This document shows positions 49,485 through 59,579 of a stretch of 64,000 nucleotides of DNA, piece after piece. The notes under the pieces are model-generated. The model ran no database searches. It was not told the DNA's origin and saw only the letters and a program-made list of their open reading frames with translations. This DNA is from Cynocephalus volans (lineage: Eukaryota; Chordata; Mammalia; Dermoptera; Cynocephalidae). The translations under genes and the position numbers were made by a program. The stretch covers positions 51,206,907-51,270,906 of the forward strand of contig NC_084463.1 of the NCBI RefSeq assembly GCF_027409185.1. The letters run 5' to 3'. The number at the start of each line of letters is the position of its first letter. The stretch's first letter is position 1.

Positions 49485-49940
49485 CCTAGGTGGCAGCCCT
49501 AGCCAGTCCAGGGAGGAGCCCCGCCCCACCAGGGAGAAGCCCCTCCCCCAAGTAGGAGCCCCACCCCCAAGTAGGAGCCCCACCCCCAGGGGGAGCCCTA
49601 GCCAGTCCAGGGAGGAGCCCCGCCCCACCAGGGAGAAGCCCCACCCCCAAGTAGGAGCCCCACCCCCAAGTGGGAGCCCTGGCCAGTCCAGGGAGGAGCC
49701 CCGCCCCACCAGGGAGAAGCCCCTCCCCCAAGTAGGAGCCCCACCCCCAAGTGGGAGCCCTGGCCAGTCCAGGGAGGAGCCCCGCCCCACCAGGGAGAAG
49801 CCCCACCCCCAAGTAGGAGCCCCACCCCCAAGTGGGAGCCCTAGCCAGTCCAGGGAGGAGCCCCGCCCCACCAGGGAGAAGCCCCTCCCCCAAGTAGGAG
49901 CCCCACCCCCAGTGGGAGCCCTGGCCAGTCCAGGCAGGAG
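49485..49940 (-). repeat. WNT3A: 81-bp higher-order tandem repeat in WNT3A 3' UTR
   Basis: GCCAGTCCAGG recurs at 49502, 49601, 49682, 49763, 49844 and 49924, giving periods of 99, 81, 81, 81 and 80. Each 81-bp unit is made of four related 20-bp parts (CCAGGGAGGAGCCCCGCCCC, CCAGGGAGAAGCCCCACCCC, AAGTAGGAGCCCCACCCCC, AAGTGGGAGCCCTGGCCAGT). The first spacing is longer by one extra 20-mer. Further decayed 20-mers extend down to about 49.2 kb. In the mRNA sense it is G-rich with runs of four to five G. It starts about 26 bases after the stop codon. Confidence 0.92.
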
Positions 49941-49965
49941 CCGGCGCCAGGTGCGCCGCCGCCGC

Positions 49966-52822
49966 CTACTTGCAGGTGTGCACGTCGTAGACACGCGCGC
50001 ACTCTTGGCAGCTGACATAGCAGCACCAGTGGAAGACGCAGTGGCACTTCTCCCTGCGCCGCTCGGTGCGCGCGTTGTGGCCACGGCCGCAGCACAGCAG
50101 GTCGCAGCCGTCGATACCGTGCGAGCTCACGTTGCAGGTACGGTCGCGCGTGCCGAAGGAGCCCGTCTCGGGGTTGGGCTCGCAGAAGTTGGGCGAGGCC
50201 TCGTAGTAGACCAAGTCGCGATCCGTGGGCACCTTGAAGTAGGTGTAGCGCGGCCGCAGCGTCTCCACCCAGCCGCGCGACTCGCGGTGCTTCTCCACCA
50301 CCATCTCTGAGGCGCTGTCGTACTTGTCCTTGAGGAAGTCGCCGATGGCGCGGAAGTCGGGCTGCGACCACCAGCAGGTCTTCACCTCACAGCTTCCCGA
50401 CAGCCCATGGCACTTACACTTGAGGTGCATGTGGCTGGCGATGGCCTAGGGGGAGGAGGGGAAAGCACGCAGGAACGTCAGGATAGCCCCCCCCCGGGGG
50501 TCCCTGCACTTTGCCTGCATCCCACCTGCTCCATAAATCCTTGGGGATTCCCAGGCAGAGCAGGGGCCCTATCCGTGGAGCCCCAGTGCCACTCCCCTTC
50601 CCATGGTGCAGGTACCTGTGCCATGTGCCTCCCCTGCATACCCAAAGCCTGTAGAGGGCAGGAGCTGGGGGGGGGCCCCTCTCTCTATCTAGCCCTATAT
50701 CTACCATGCAGTGAAGGAAGGAAGGTGCTGTAATGTATTGCTGTATACAGGAGGGGAGATATTCATCCAGACCTGAAGAACCCAGAAATGCTGACCAGGG
50801 AAGTTGCATATGAGCTGGGCGGACAGGCTAGGGGTCCTGAGCATGGGTAGGGGGACTGGCCCAGGAAGCTGGTCCCTTTATGGGAGGTGGGAGGCCTTGG
50901 GGGCCTGAGGACCTTGGGCAGGGCCTGGGTGAGGAACCCATGTTTTTTCCTGCAACAGTGGGGAAGAGGTAGAATGGAGGGTCCCTTCTCCTGGCTTGAA
51001 CCCCTCCTTCTCACACTGGCTTTTTCTCATGTGCATCTGTAAAGTATCCCCTGCCCCCACCCAATCCAGTTTGTCTAATATCCATTTTCTTCTTTCTTTT
51101 GTGGCCAGGTTTTGGCAAAGAGGAGCCATCACCACCTATTTCTGCTTCCTGGGGAGCTCTTTTTATCTCATAGCCTTGATATATTTGTTGGATATATATG
51201 AGAACGTATCCTCCCATGTGGGTAGCCTTTTCAGTCCTACCGTGGTGTCTTTCTATGAACAGAAGTTCTTAATTTGAATACAGCCCATATTATTCCATTT
51301 TTCTTTCACTGTAATTTTTTTTTTTTTGGCTTGTTTAAGAAACCTTTGTCTACTCTAACGCCAAAAAGATATTCTCTTATGCTTTCTTGTAAATGTTTGA
51401 TTGTTTTACCTCTCCCATTTGGGTTTTTAATTGCTTTTTACATATGGTGAGGTGGGGGTTCAAAGTTAATCTTTTTCCATATTGCTACCTGTCTTAGTCT
51501 TTTCTGTGCTGCTAACAGAATGCCTGAGACTGGGTAATTTATAGAGAATAGGGGCTGGCTGGTTAGCTCAGCTGGTTAGATCCTGGTGTTATAACATAAA
51601 GGTCAAGGCTTCAGATCCCTGTACCAGCCAGCTGCCAAGAAATAAAATAAAATAAAGAATGGAAATGTAGTCTTTCACAGTTTTGGAGGCTGGAAAGTAC
51701 AAGATCAAGGTACTGACAGGTTAGAGCTTGGTTTTTCTACTTCCAAATGGCATCCTGAAAGCTGCATCCTCCAGAGGGGAGGAACACTATGTCCTCACAT
51801 GGGAGGAGAAAGAGAGCAAGCAAGAGAGAGAGAATGCCCAATCCCACAACACATGTCCTTATATGGCAGGAGAGAGACAGAGAGACAGATAGAGAGGGAA
51901 CTGGCCTCAGCAGACACCGAATCTGCCATGCTGTGATCTTGGACTTCCCAGGTCTCAGAACTGTGAGCAATAAATCCCTGCTGTTTGTAAATCACCCAGT
52001 TTAACATACTTTGTTATAGTCGTCTGCTTGGGCTAAGACACAAGGCTCACAAAGTGCTTCACAGGTTAGTTGCTGACAGTCTTTCCAGTTAAATGCTTTG
52101 TTCTTTGGCACTCCATACTCTCCCCAGACTATATCACTTGCAGTCTTTCACCTCTGGGCTGCCTGGGGGGTTCTTCCTCCACCCACCTAAATAACTGTCA
52201 CATCTTGGCACCTTGTGTGTGTGCACTTTCTCATCACAGAACTCCCCATGATGCTCTGTAGCCACCTCAATGTCCCCCTCCCTGTAGTGTGCAGGGGCTT
52301 CTCCTTCCTGATGAACCCAAGTCCACAGGTGGGCTTGCTGCCCCCTAGGAATACACTGGATGCTTGTGGAGCAACTGGACAGTGCTGAGCTCAAACAGCC
52401 CTGGGCAGGAGGTGAGCAGACCCCCAGCCTGGCCACATAAACAGCCCCACTGCCCTCCATCCTTCTCCACCGGGTCACACACCTCCAGGGACCAGGGCTC
52501 ACACCCTGCTGAGGAAGCTCCTATTTCCCTAGGGCCCTCGGGGGCTGCACACATACCTGGCGTCCAGCCTCATTGTTGTGGCGATTCATGGCTGAGCGGG
52601 CATCTGGCCGGTTCTCCCGGGCATCTGCAAACTCCCGAGACACCATCCCACCAAACTCGATGTCCTCACTGCAGCCACCCCACTTCCAGCCCTCGCCCGG
52701 TGAGCCCTGATGGCGGCTACTGCAGCCACAGATGGCAGCCGAGCCCTCCGCACAGGAACGCGTCACTGCAAAGGCCACTCCGGCTGAGGCAATGGCATGG
52801 ACAAAAGCGGACTCCCTGGTGG
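49966..52822 (-). CDS. WNT3A: Wnt family member 3A, exons 3 and 4 (partial gene)
   Basis: A secreted morphogen that activates Frizzled/LRP and beta-catenin signalling. Exon 3 is 52822-52557 (266 bases) and exon 4 is 50445-49966, with GT/AG borders. Together they give about 248 of the expected 352 residues. Exon 3 reads [20 protein letters not shown] through [25 protein letters not shown] and [16 protein letters not shown]. Exon 4 holds [20 protein letters not shown], where the Ser is the palmitoleoylation site, CNVSSHG (N-glycosylation site), and the C-terminal Cys-rich hairpin [19 protein letters not shown] to VYDVHTCK. The start is outside the window: exons 1-2 (signal peptide and first about 104 residues) were not found up to 64 kb. 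The reading frame is clean and the gene looks intact. Confidence 0.97.
51175..51485 (-). mobile_element. Old L1 ORF2 fragment, reverse
   Basis: In WNT3A intron 3. GGCTTGTTTAAGAAACCTTTGTCTA, AAAAGATATTCTCTTATG, TTTGATTGTTTTACCTCTCCCATTTGGG and GTGAGGTGGGGGTTCAAAG match in order the complement of L1 ORF2. Strongly diverged. Confidence 0.75.
51488..52043. mobile_element. Composite MaLR-type LTR sequence with inverted ends
   Basis: The left end (TGTCTTAGTCTTTTCTGTGC, GAGACTGGGTAATTTATAG, CACAGTTTTGGAGGCTGG) is the complement of a MaLR LTR 3' end. The right end (CTTGGACTTCCCAGG, AACTGTGAGCAATAAATC, TTGTTATAG...GCTAAGACA) is the same region in the forward sense. The two ends thus form an inverted repeat of about 130 bases, interrupted by a SINE on the left. 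Either two LTRs lie head to head or one was rearranged. Old fossil. Confidence 0.65.
51551..51655 (+). mobile_element. CYN-like tRNA-Ile SINE monomer
   Basis: GGGGCTGGCTGGTTAGCTCA, GGTGTTATAACATAAAGG, TTCAGATCCCTGTACCAGCC, then an AAAAT-rich tail. It closely follows tRNA-Ile(AAU). It sits in the left arm of the composite LTR sequence, with short flanking AGAATA / AGAATG repeats. Confidence 0.85.
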
Positions 52823-52930
52823 CTGTGGAGAGAGGGGAGACATGGAGTTAGCAGGGCCCAGTGTGGATAGCATGGGGTGGCGGAGCCGGGGATTAGCAAG
52901 GGCTTGCCTGGGGGAGATGGCTGCACTTCT

Positions 52931-53100
52931 TTTTTTTTAAAAAAAAGATGACCAGTAAGGGGATCTTAACCCTTGACTTGGTGGTGTCAGCACCACGCTC
53001 TCCCAAGTGAGCGAACTGGCCATCCCTATATAGGGATCCGAACCCGTGGCCTTGGTGTTATTAGCACCACACTCTCCTAAGTGAGCCACGGGCCAGCCCT
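52931..53100 (-). mobile_element. CYN-like dimeric tRNA-Ile SINE near WNT3A exon 3
   Basis: The T-rich tail, then the complement of both monomers (GATGACCAGTAAGGGGATC to GAGCCACGGGCCAGCCC). The exact 14-base duplication ATGGCTGCACTTCT (52917-52930 and 53101-53114) frames it. It lies only about 110 bases upstream of exon 3 in transcript terms. Confidence 0.9.
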
Positions 53101-53307
53101 ATGGCTGCACTTCTGAGCTGGGCACTGGGCACCCACGTTGGGCATGGGACAGCTGGAACCACACCACAGGAACCAGGAGTCAGGGAGAGAGGGCTGCAAT
53201 GGGGAGGGTGGGTGTCCATGAACAAGGACCCAAGGAGAAGGGAGAATGTCGTCCAAGAAGGACATGAGGGGCCATCCAGCTCGTGGAAGGGTGCTCAACA
53301 TCATACG

Positions 53308-53703
53308 TTGTCTTAGTCTGTCTTGTATTGCTCTAACAGAACATCTGCACTTGGGTATTTATAAAGAAAAGGGGCTTATTTGGCTCAGGACTGTAGGCGG
53401 GGAAGGCCGTGACTGGGTAGCTGTGTCTGGCAGGGCCACAGGCTGCTTCCACTTAAGGCGGAAAGCAGAGGGGAGTGGGCGCGTGCAAAGAGCTCACAGG
53501 GTGAGAGAGAAGCCAGAGGGAGAAACCAAAGAAGCCAGACTCTCTTTAACAACCTGCTCACTCACTCACCCCTGAGGGAGGGTATTAATCTATTCACGAG
53601 TGGTGAGGGGTTTGCCCCCATGTCCCAAACACCTCCCAACACTGCCACATGGGGATCAGATTTCAACATGAGTTTTGGAGGGGACAAACATCCAAACTGT
53701 AGC
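53308..53703 (-). mobile_element. MST-like MaLR solitary LTR, reverse
   Basis: On the minus strand it starts TGCTACAGTTTGGATGTTTG, has GTTGAAATCTGATCCCCATG, GTTGGGAGGTGTTTGGGAC and GTGAATAGATTAATACCCTC blocks, and ends with TAAATACCCAAG, then CAGACTAAGACA. This is a near-complete MSTA/MSTB-type LTR. No internal region is next to it. Confidence 0.8.
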
Positions 53704-53724
53704 AGGCGTCATGGGGCCAATGCA

Positions 53725-53935
53725 GATTAAAGCCAAACACGGTACCACTTCACACCCCCTGGGAGGAATCATAAAGTCAGACTAGCAAGTGTTGGGAAGA
53801 TGTAGAGAAACTGGGACCCTCGTACGTGGCTGGGTGGAAGGAAAATGGAATTCGGTTTAGCAGCAAGAAAAATAGCATAGATGGATCTCAAAATAATCCC
53901 GCTGACTTCAAAAAGGCAACAACAACAACAAAAAA
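53725..53935 (+). mobile_element. Old L1 ORF2 fragment
   Basis: CGGTACCACTTCACACCCCCTGGGAGGA, GCAAGTGTTGGGAAGATGTAGAGAAACTGGGACCC and GGATCTCAAAATAATC fit the ORF2 end of L1M, followed by an A/AAC-rich stretch. Confidence 0.7.
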
Positions 53936-54689
53936 CCCAAAACAAACACAAAGATCCACTCTCCTGGTGCCCGGATGGCCCAGGTGGAAACCCCAAGTGT
54001 GGCGCCTGGCCTGGCATGCTGCCAACTTCCACTGTTCTCCACTATTCCCTTCCTCACCCTGAACACTAGGCACCTGCCTAGCCCAGCTGTAGGGCTGCCT
54101 CTTCTGGAACCTTCTCAAGACCAGTGGCCTCCAGCGTGCACTCTGCCCAGTACTAGCCCCATGTGACCCAGGATGCCCCCAGCCCCAAGCTTGGGCCTGC
54201 AGACTCTGAGAGCTGCAGGATGCCCGCCGGGGGCAGTGGCCACTACTCACCCCAAGGACAGGTGTTGAAGCTTCCTCCTTTCCCAGATGTGGAGACAGAC
54301 TGAGAGGGGGATGTGGCATTATTTTTGCAAAAGTGTATGGAGTGGGGAGGGTGGCTGGAGCTTGGGAAGAAGTTGGTGAGGCCAGGATGACAGGGAGGCA
54401 CAGGGCGTCCAGGCAGCCTGGGCTTTGCAGATGTCCTATCTCAAGCTGGGTTTCCCCTGGCATCATGTCTCTGTGGGACATGCATCTGCTCTGGGCAGGA
54501 GGAGGAGGGGATGGGCCCATGCAGGGCCCAGTTTTTGCAGATGGAAGGCACTCCTTCCTTGACCCGCCATCTGACATAGGTGTGCGGAGCCCCTGCTGTT
54601 TGCCAAGCGTTGTGTTCCTTGCGTTCAGAGCTGGGGAGCAGCAGGGAGCCAAACCTGATCTGCTCATTAGCAGGGACTTTACAAATGTA

Positions 54690-54815
54690 GCTTAAAAACG
54701 CTCCAGGCTTTGGAGACTGTAGGCCCAGGTCTGAACCCTGGCTTGCCCTCCGGGGATTGGTGTGCCCTTGGGCAGTTTCCTCGAGATTTCTGCTTCTGTC
54801 ATGAGGGGTTCTGAC
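54690..54815 (+). mobile_element. MIR element
   Basis: CAGGCTTTGGAGACTGTAGGCCCAGGTCTGAACCCTGGCTTGCC, then TGTGCCCTTGGGCAGTTTCCT and CTTCTGTCATGAGGGG follow the MIR consensus in order. Confidence 0.7.
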
Positions 54816-56929
54816 CTCCACCTTTACTTGACTCTGACCTTCTATCTTCCCTTAGGGCCCTGGGCTGGCAGGAGACAGAAGGGAGCAGAAAGGAGGTCCC
54901 TTTGATTGGAACAGGAAGAAGGCCACTGAGGCTCTTTGGATGAGGCAGGGGTCTGAGTGTGTGCCCTGCCATGTCCCCCAGCTCCTCCTAGACAGGGGCT
55001 CCCAATGGGCCCCTCACAGTTACAGGAGAGTCATCACAAGGGGCCCGTGACTCTTTGCCCTACCGGGACATCCAGGAAAATTTTGTCCTGGGTGGGTAGG
55101 GACGGGGTAGGTGGGTTGCAGGGCTGCTCTCCACACTGTCTCCATCTGAACCCTGGGAGAGCAGCCCCCGGGGCTCACAACTGAGCTGAGTCCCAAAGCC
55201 CAGGCAGGCAGGGCGAGTGTGCACAACGAGACACACCAATACACAGCCATCCCTGAAAAACGCACATTTACTCCCGCACAAGAACACAGCGGAATGCGTT
55301 TGAGGCTGTGTTTTGTATCGGCTTCTCCCCTGGTGGGCGGACACAGGTCTCTTTGAGCCCCCCAGGCCTGCTTTTGGAGACACCCTCTTGACAGCCCTCT
55401 GCAGGCCCTGGCCACCTCCCCCTCTCCCCAGGGCCCTGTCCCAAGCAGGCCTGCACACCCCCAGCTGCAAGCCAAGAAAGGAACTCTCCATGTCATCTGT
55501 ATCCACCTCCCACAATAGGTAAGGCCGGAAACTCGGCCTTGTCCCCACTGGCTTGCTCAGGCCTACTGAGGTGGCCCTGGGAACTCCCAGCCCATCCTGC
55601 CCCTCCTGGTCCTTCTCAGCGAGCCCATCTCCCACCTGGACCTGAAGAGGTTCCTAGTTGGGACCCTCACCCCTAGCCTCCTTCCCCAACCCCAAACCTC
55701 ACATATGCACACACATGCTGCAGGCTGAGCTCTTTGCCTGATGCCAATCTGGCCGTGCCAGGCCCCTTCCTGAATTCTCAAAAACTGTCTCCTCGCCTTA
55801 CCTTGCTGCCTGTGTCCCCACCCGCTCAGTGGGGTAGCAACTCGGGTCCCTGGTCTTGTCCACGTCTGGTGTGTGGCCACAGCAGTCTTTGGGGCCCTCC
55901 CAGGCCCTGATGAGGGCTCCCTCCGACACCAGCCTCAGCTGCTCCTCAACTGGGAGGATTTGCCCTCGTGAATCGTTCCCCAGCTGGACGTTTCCTGGGG
56001 CAGGGCCTGGGTCTTGCTCACCTTTTACTTTCACTCTGGAGCACAAGGCCCACTCCCTAGATGTTCGCTGGGGTCAGAGGAAAGGGCGGAAGCCCTGGCT
56101 GGGGAGGGACATCAGGTGGGTCTGAGCCCAACTTGGCAGGGACCTCTGCCCCTCCAAGGGGTCTTTGGATGGGTCCTTGGATGGACCCCGGACAGCCCTC
56201 CTGCCATCTCCTTTCCCAAAGAGCAGCCAGGCAGCCACGTCCGCCACACCACCCCGAGACACTTGAAGCCCCTAGCCCCAGCCCTGTTTTCCTTTCCTAA
56301 TGTAATTCAGCTCACAAGCACGACTGGAGTGGCCTTTGGCTGGGCCCAAGGCACCTGAGTGAGTAAATGCTGACATGGGCTGGACACAGACCACGTCCTT
56401 CCATCCCTCCATTTAGGAGCCCCTGTCCTTATTTTGTTTTTAAAGGACTCAGGATGCCTCCTCCCTAGTCCTCCACCTCAAGCCTGGGTTAGAGGCCATG
56501 AGCAGGGCTGCCCGTCAGCCCCTTTTCCTGGACACATCCTCCAGGCAGCTCAGGAAGTACAGCTGAGCTATGTCCTGGGCACTCCTGGAACCATTCTCAG
56601 TGCCAGGCATCCCAAGCCCTGAATACCCTACCCTGGCCAAGCCTGCCTTCTGCCTGACTCCCAGGAGTCTGCCCCAAAGGCCGGCTCCTCCTTTCCCCAC
56701 CCTTCTTTGGCTTTTGAGCAGACCCTGAGAGATAAGGGGAGAGCCAGCCTGGGGCCAGGCCTCTCTCGGCCTCACCCATGCCCAGAACAAGCTTGGAGGT
56801 CCCTGCTTATCAGAACAGCAGGGCTGCCAGACACACTTGAGGGGAAGGGTGTGCAGAGGAGGGAGGGTGGAGCTCGGGGCTTAAACTTGGAGAGAAAAGG
56901 CCTCATTCTTGCCCAGCTCTGTCACCACC

Positions 56930-57000
56930 GAGCTGGGGGATCCTGCCTCCCTGCTTGGCCTCAATTTCCCTTTCTGTCAAATGGGGAGGTAGGGCTCCTT
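56930..57000 (+). mobile_element. MIR fragment
   Basis: GCTTGGCCTCAATTTCCCTTTCTGTCAAATGGGGA is the MIR 3' core (CCTCAGTTTCCTCATCTGTAAAATGGGGA). Confidence 0.65.
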
Positions 57001-57179
57001 CCAGATCGAGTCCTGGCAGCCAAGGCGAGCCAGCACAGCTTCAATTGGCTCATTAAAAAATTAAAACAAGAAGTCTCTGCAGTGAGGCTGGGACTCCCAG
57101 GACATAAAGCCCCCCTCTGTGAGGCCAGGATAGAAGCCATGGGCTGCAAGACCATAGGTGAGAAAAACTGAGACAGTGT

Positions 57180-57770
57180 GTTCTGATGAAAAGAGTCTGT
57201 TGAAGAGCTGAAGCTGCAAAGTCTCTAAGAAATTTCCCAAGATATTGATAAACTACGAGGGAAAAACTGTAATTGCACTGCAGAAACCTGGCAGACACCA
57301 CCTTAAGCAAAGGATCGAGGTTAACGTACCAGGAATGGGACAAACAGACACCGTGTGCTTCCCGGATGATGCACAGAGAAGGATACCATATTGCCATCGA
57401 GGTATTCAACGTTAGACAAACCCACATTGAGGGCCGCTCTGCAGAATACCTGACCACACTCCTCGGCAATCGATTTTAGGGGCAGGGAGAGGGGAAGGCT
57501 GGAGGAGCCTGAGAGATGTGGTGGCTGAAAGCAACGAAGGACCCAGGATGGGATTCTGGGACAGAAAAGCGACATTGGTGGGAAAATGGGTGAAATCTAA
57601 GTCTGGAGAGTAGCTCATAGAACGGACTCTTAGTATTGAGGGATGTGGCACGTTATGTAGCATATCTGCAGTATGGGAGGCTGGGAGAGGGGACCCAGGA
57701 CTCTCAGTACCACGCCTGTAAGGTCTCTGTAAGTCTAAAATTATTTCAAAATAAAAAATTTAAAGAGGTC
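57180..57770 (+). mobile_element. Old L1 3' UTR-like sequence
   Basis: The end CCTGTAAGGTCTCTGTAAGTCTAAAATTATTTCAAAATAAAAAATTTAAAGAG is the usual L1M 3' end. The 500 bases before it fit only loosely (GAAACCTGGCAGACACCACC, then CAAAGGATCGAGGTTAACGT). The 5' limit is uncertain. Confidence 0.55.
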
Positions 57771-57837
57771 CTAAGGCCATGCAGAAGGAAGACCACCAGA
57801 ATGTCCAGGTGACATCTCACGGTGGCAGAGGGTGTTA

Positions 57838-57920
57838 TTTTATTTTATTTTTTTGGCACCTGGCTGGTACAGGGTGTTAAAAGGTGGTATTCTAACCGAC
57901 TGGGCTAACCAGCCAGCCTC
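57838..57920 (-). mobile_element. CYN-like SINE monomer with internal deletion
   Basis: TTTTTTTGGCACCTGGCTGGTACAGG, then GGTGGTATTCTAACCGACTGGGCTAACCAGCCAGCC is the complement of the tRNA-Ile-like unit with the B-box area lost. Confidence 0.7.
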
Positions 57921-58741
57921 ACAGAGGATTTCAATCCCAGTAGGACTCTGCCCAGGGGTCTCTGGGCAGCTTTGGGGGGTTCATAACCCCATCATAATGA
58001 AATCATGAGCAGAAACGACAGGTTATGTCTGGAAGTGCATGCATTTTTCTGGAGAGAGAATCCATTGCTTTTATCCTGTTTCCACAGGGGTTTAAAACAA
58101 AAAGCTTATGAACCACCACCCTGAAGTCATCTCCCTTTACAGAGGTGCTGGGGGCAGGGCTCCCCAGAAGTCCTAGCAAGCAGGGCACAGCCAGAACTCA
58201 CACCCAGGGTCTGGAGGGCTGGAGGCCTCCTTAATTACAGCCAAGTTCTCTGCCACGAACAACACCTTTGTCAGAGGTTTCTGCTTTTGTTGACACAACA
58301 GAGCAGCTAGGGATTGGGGTAGGGTGAAGATTGGGATGGAGGCATCCTGCCCGTGGGAAGTGCCAGCTGCCCAGGAAGCAAGGCAACCATGCTGGTCAGC
58401 AGTAAAATGCCTTCTTTCGTGAATGGGCTGTCAGAAGAGGAGGAGGGAGACAAGGGCTACCAGGGGATAGGGTGCTTAGAGACAAAGGCTGCAATGTGCC
58501 TAGTCACTGGGGCGGAGCCTGGATGAACCTACCAAGCTCCATAAAGCCTACCCTGCTCAGTCCCAAGATTCTTTCCCACACTGCAGTCAGGTGTTGGGGA
58601 AAGGAAGCATTAAGGAAATTGTGTGATGAAATTGCTCTATAAGAGAAGTGAATTCCACCCGGGGAAACCATCTTCCCCAGAAACTTCTTGTGGTCTCATT
58701 TAGTAATTATTGATTGAGTTCATGCAAAGGATGCATTATCT

Positions 58742-59055
58742 ATCCTTCCTTCCTTCCCTCCATCCATGTATTACCCATCATCCATCCCCCATCTGCATCC
58801 ATACGTGCACACATCCACCACCCACCCATCCGTCTATCCACCCACCCACCCATCCATCGTCCATCATCCATCCATCATCTATCCATCCCTTCATCCATTC
58901 TCCATCTATCCATCTATTCATCCATCATCCCTTCCCTCTATCATTCACCCATCCTTCTATCCACCCACCTCCCATCCATTCATCACCCATCATACATGCA
59001 TGCATCCACCCCCTATCCACTTATCCACCCATCCAGTCATCCATCTATCCATTCA
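58742..59055. repeat. (TCCA)n tetranucleotide array
   Basis: About 310 bases of imperfect CCAT/TCCA units on the plus strand. It gives Pro/Ser/His/Ile-rich low-complexity frames. A SINE is inserted at its right end. Confidence 0.95.
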
Positions 59056-59062
59056 GAATCTT

Positions 59063-59146
59063 TTTTTTTTCTTTTCTGGAGGATCCGAACCCATGGCCTT
59101 GGTGTTATCAGCACCACACTCTCCCGAGCGAGCCACAGACTGGCCC
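59063..59146 (-). mobile_element. CYN-like SINE, left monomer only, inserted in array edge
   Basis: T-rich run, then GAGGATCCGAACCCATGGCC, TTGGTGTTATCAGCACCACA and CTCCCGAGCGAGCCACAGAC: the complement of the left monomer. The near-exact duplication CCATTCAGAATCTT / CCATCCAGGATCTT (59049-59062 and 59147-59160) comes from the array edge, so the array was there first. Confidence 0.8.
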
Positions 59147-59160
59147 CCATCCAGGATCTT

Positions 59161-59579
59161 ATGAGTCCATAGTGACCCAGGCACTAGGCTTAGAACTAGG
59201 AGATGAGATGAGTAAGATGCAATGTGCCCTCTTTCAAGGATAAGAAATCTTTGAAAAAGTGTATTGTTGCTCAAGATGATGAAATTTCTAATACCTCAGG
59301 CTTTCTGAAAGTTGAAGGAGTTACCTCTCCTGGTGGTAATTAAGTAGAGGCTAGATGACCCACTGTCAGGTGGAGGGAATCCCTACCCTGGAAAGGAGGA
59401 GGATAAATCAGGGGAAGCCTTCTCTACCTGTAATGTGAGGCTCTGCTGATGTAGTCAGGTTCTTGACACTGGGCTGTGCCAAGTGGCCTGCCTTTGGGAG
59501 CTTACAGTTCACAAGGGAGAGAGTAAGGGGAGCAAGGGCACACCGCAAGGCTTGGAAACATGAGCTCTGGGTCAGGTCT
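59161..59579. other. Spacer between two tetranucleotide arrays
   Basis: Unique-looking sequence of about 420 bases; no gene and no repeat recognised. Confidence 0.5.

Larger units (their letters stand above)
48028..49965 (-). other. WNT3A: WNT3A 3' UTR
   Basis: From the stop codon to just beyond the minus-strand AATAAA, about 1.94 kb, similar to the human 3' UTR in length. The 5' part is an 81-bp tandem repeat and its decayed relatives; the 3' end near 48.05-48.19 kb turns AT-rich, as at a real transcript end. Confidence 0.7.

Noticed and set aside
51550-51656. Alu or 7SL-derived SINE
   Set aside because: No 7SL-like sequence; the unit follows tRNA-Ile along its length.
53888-54667. Minus-strand ORF of 259 codons in WNT3A intron 2
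   Set aside because: Contains L1-derived sequence and has no domain; nothing like WNT3A exon 2.
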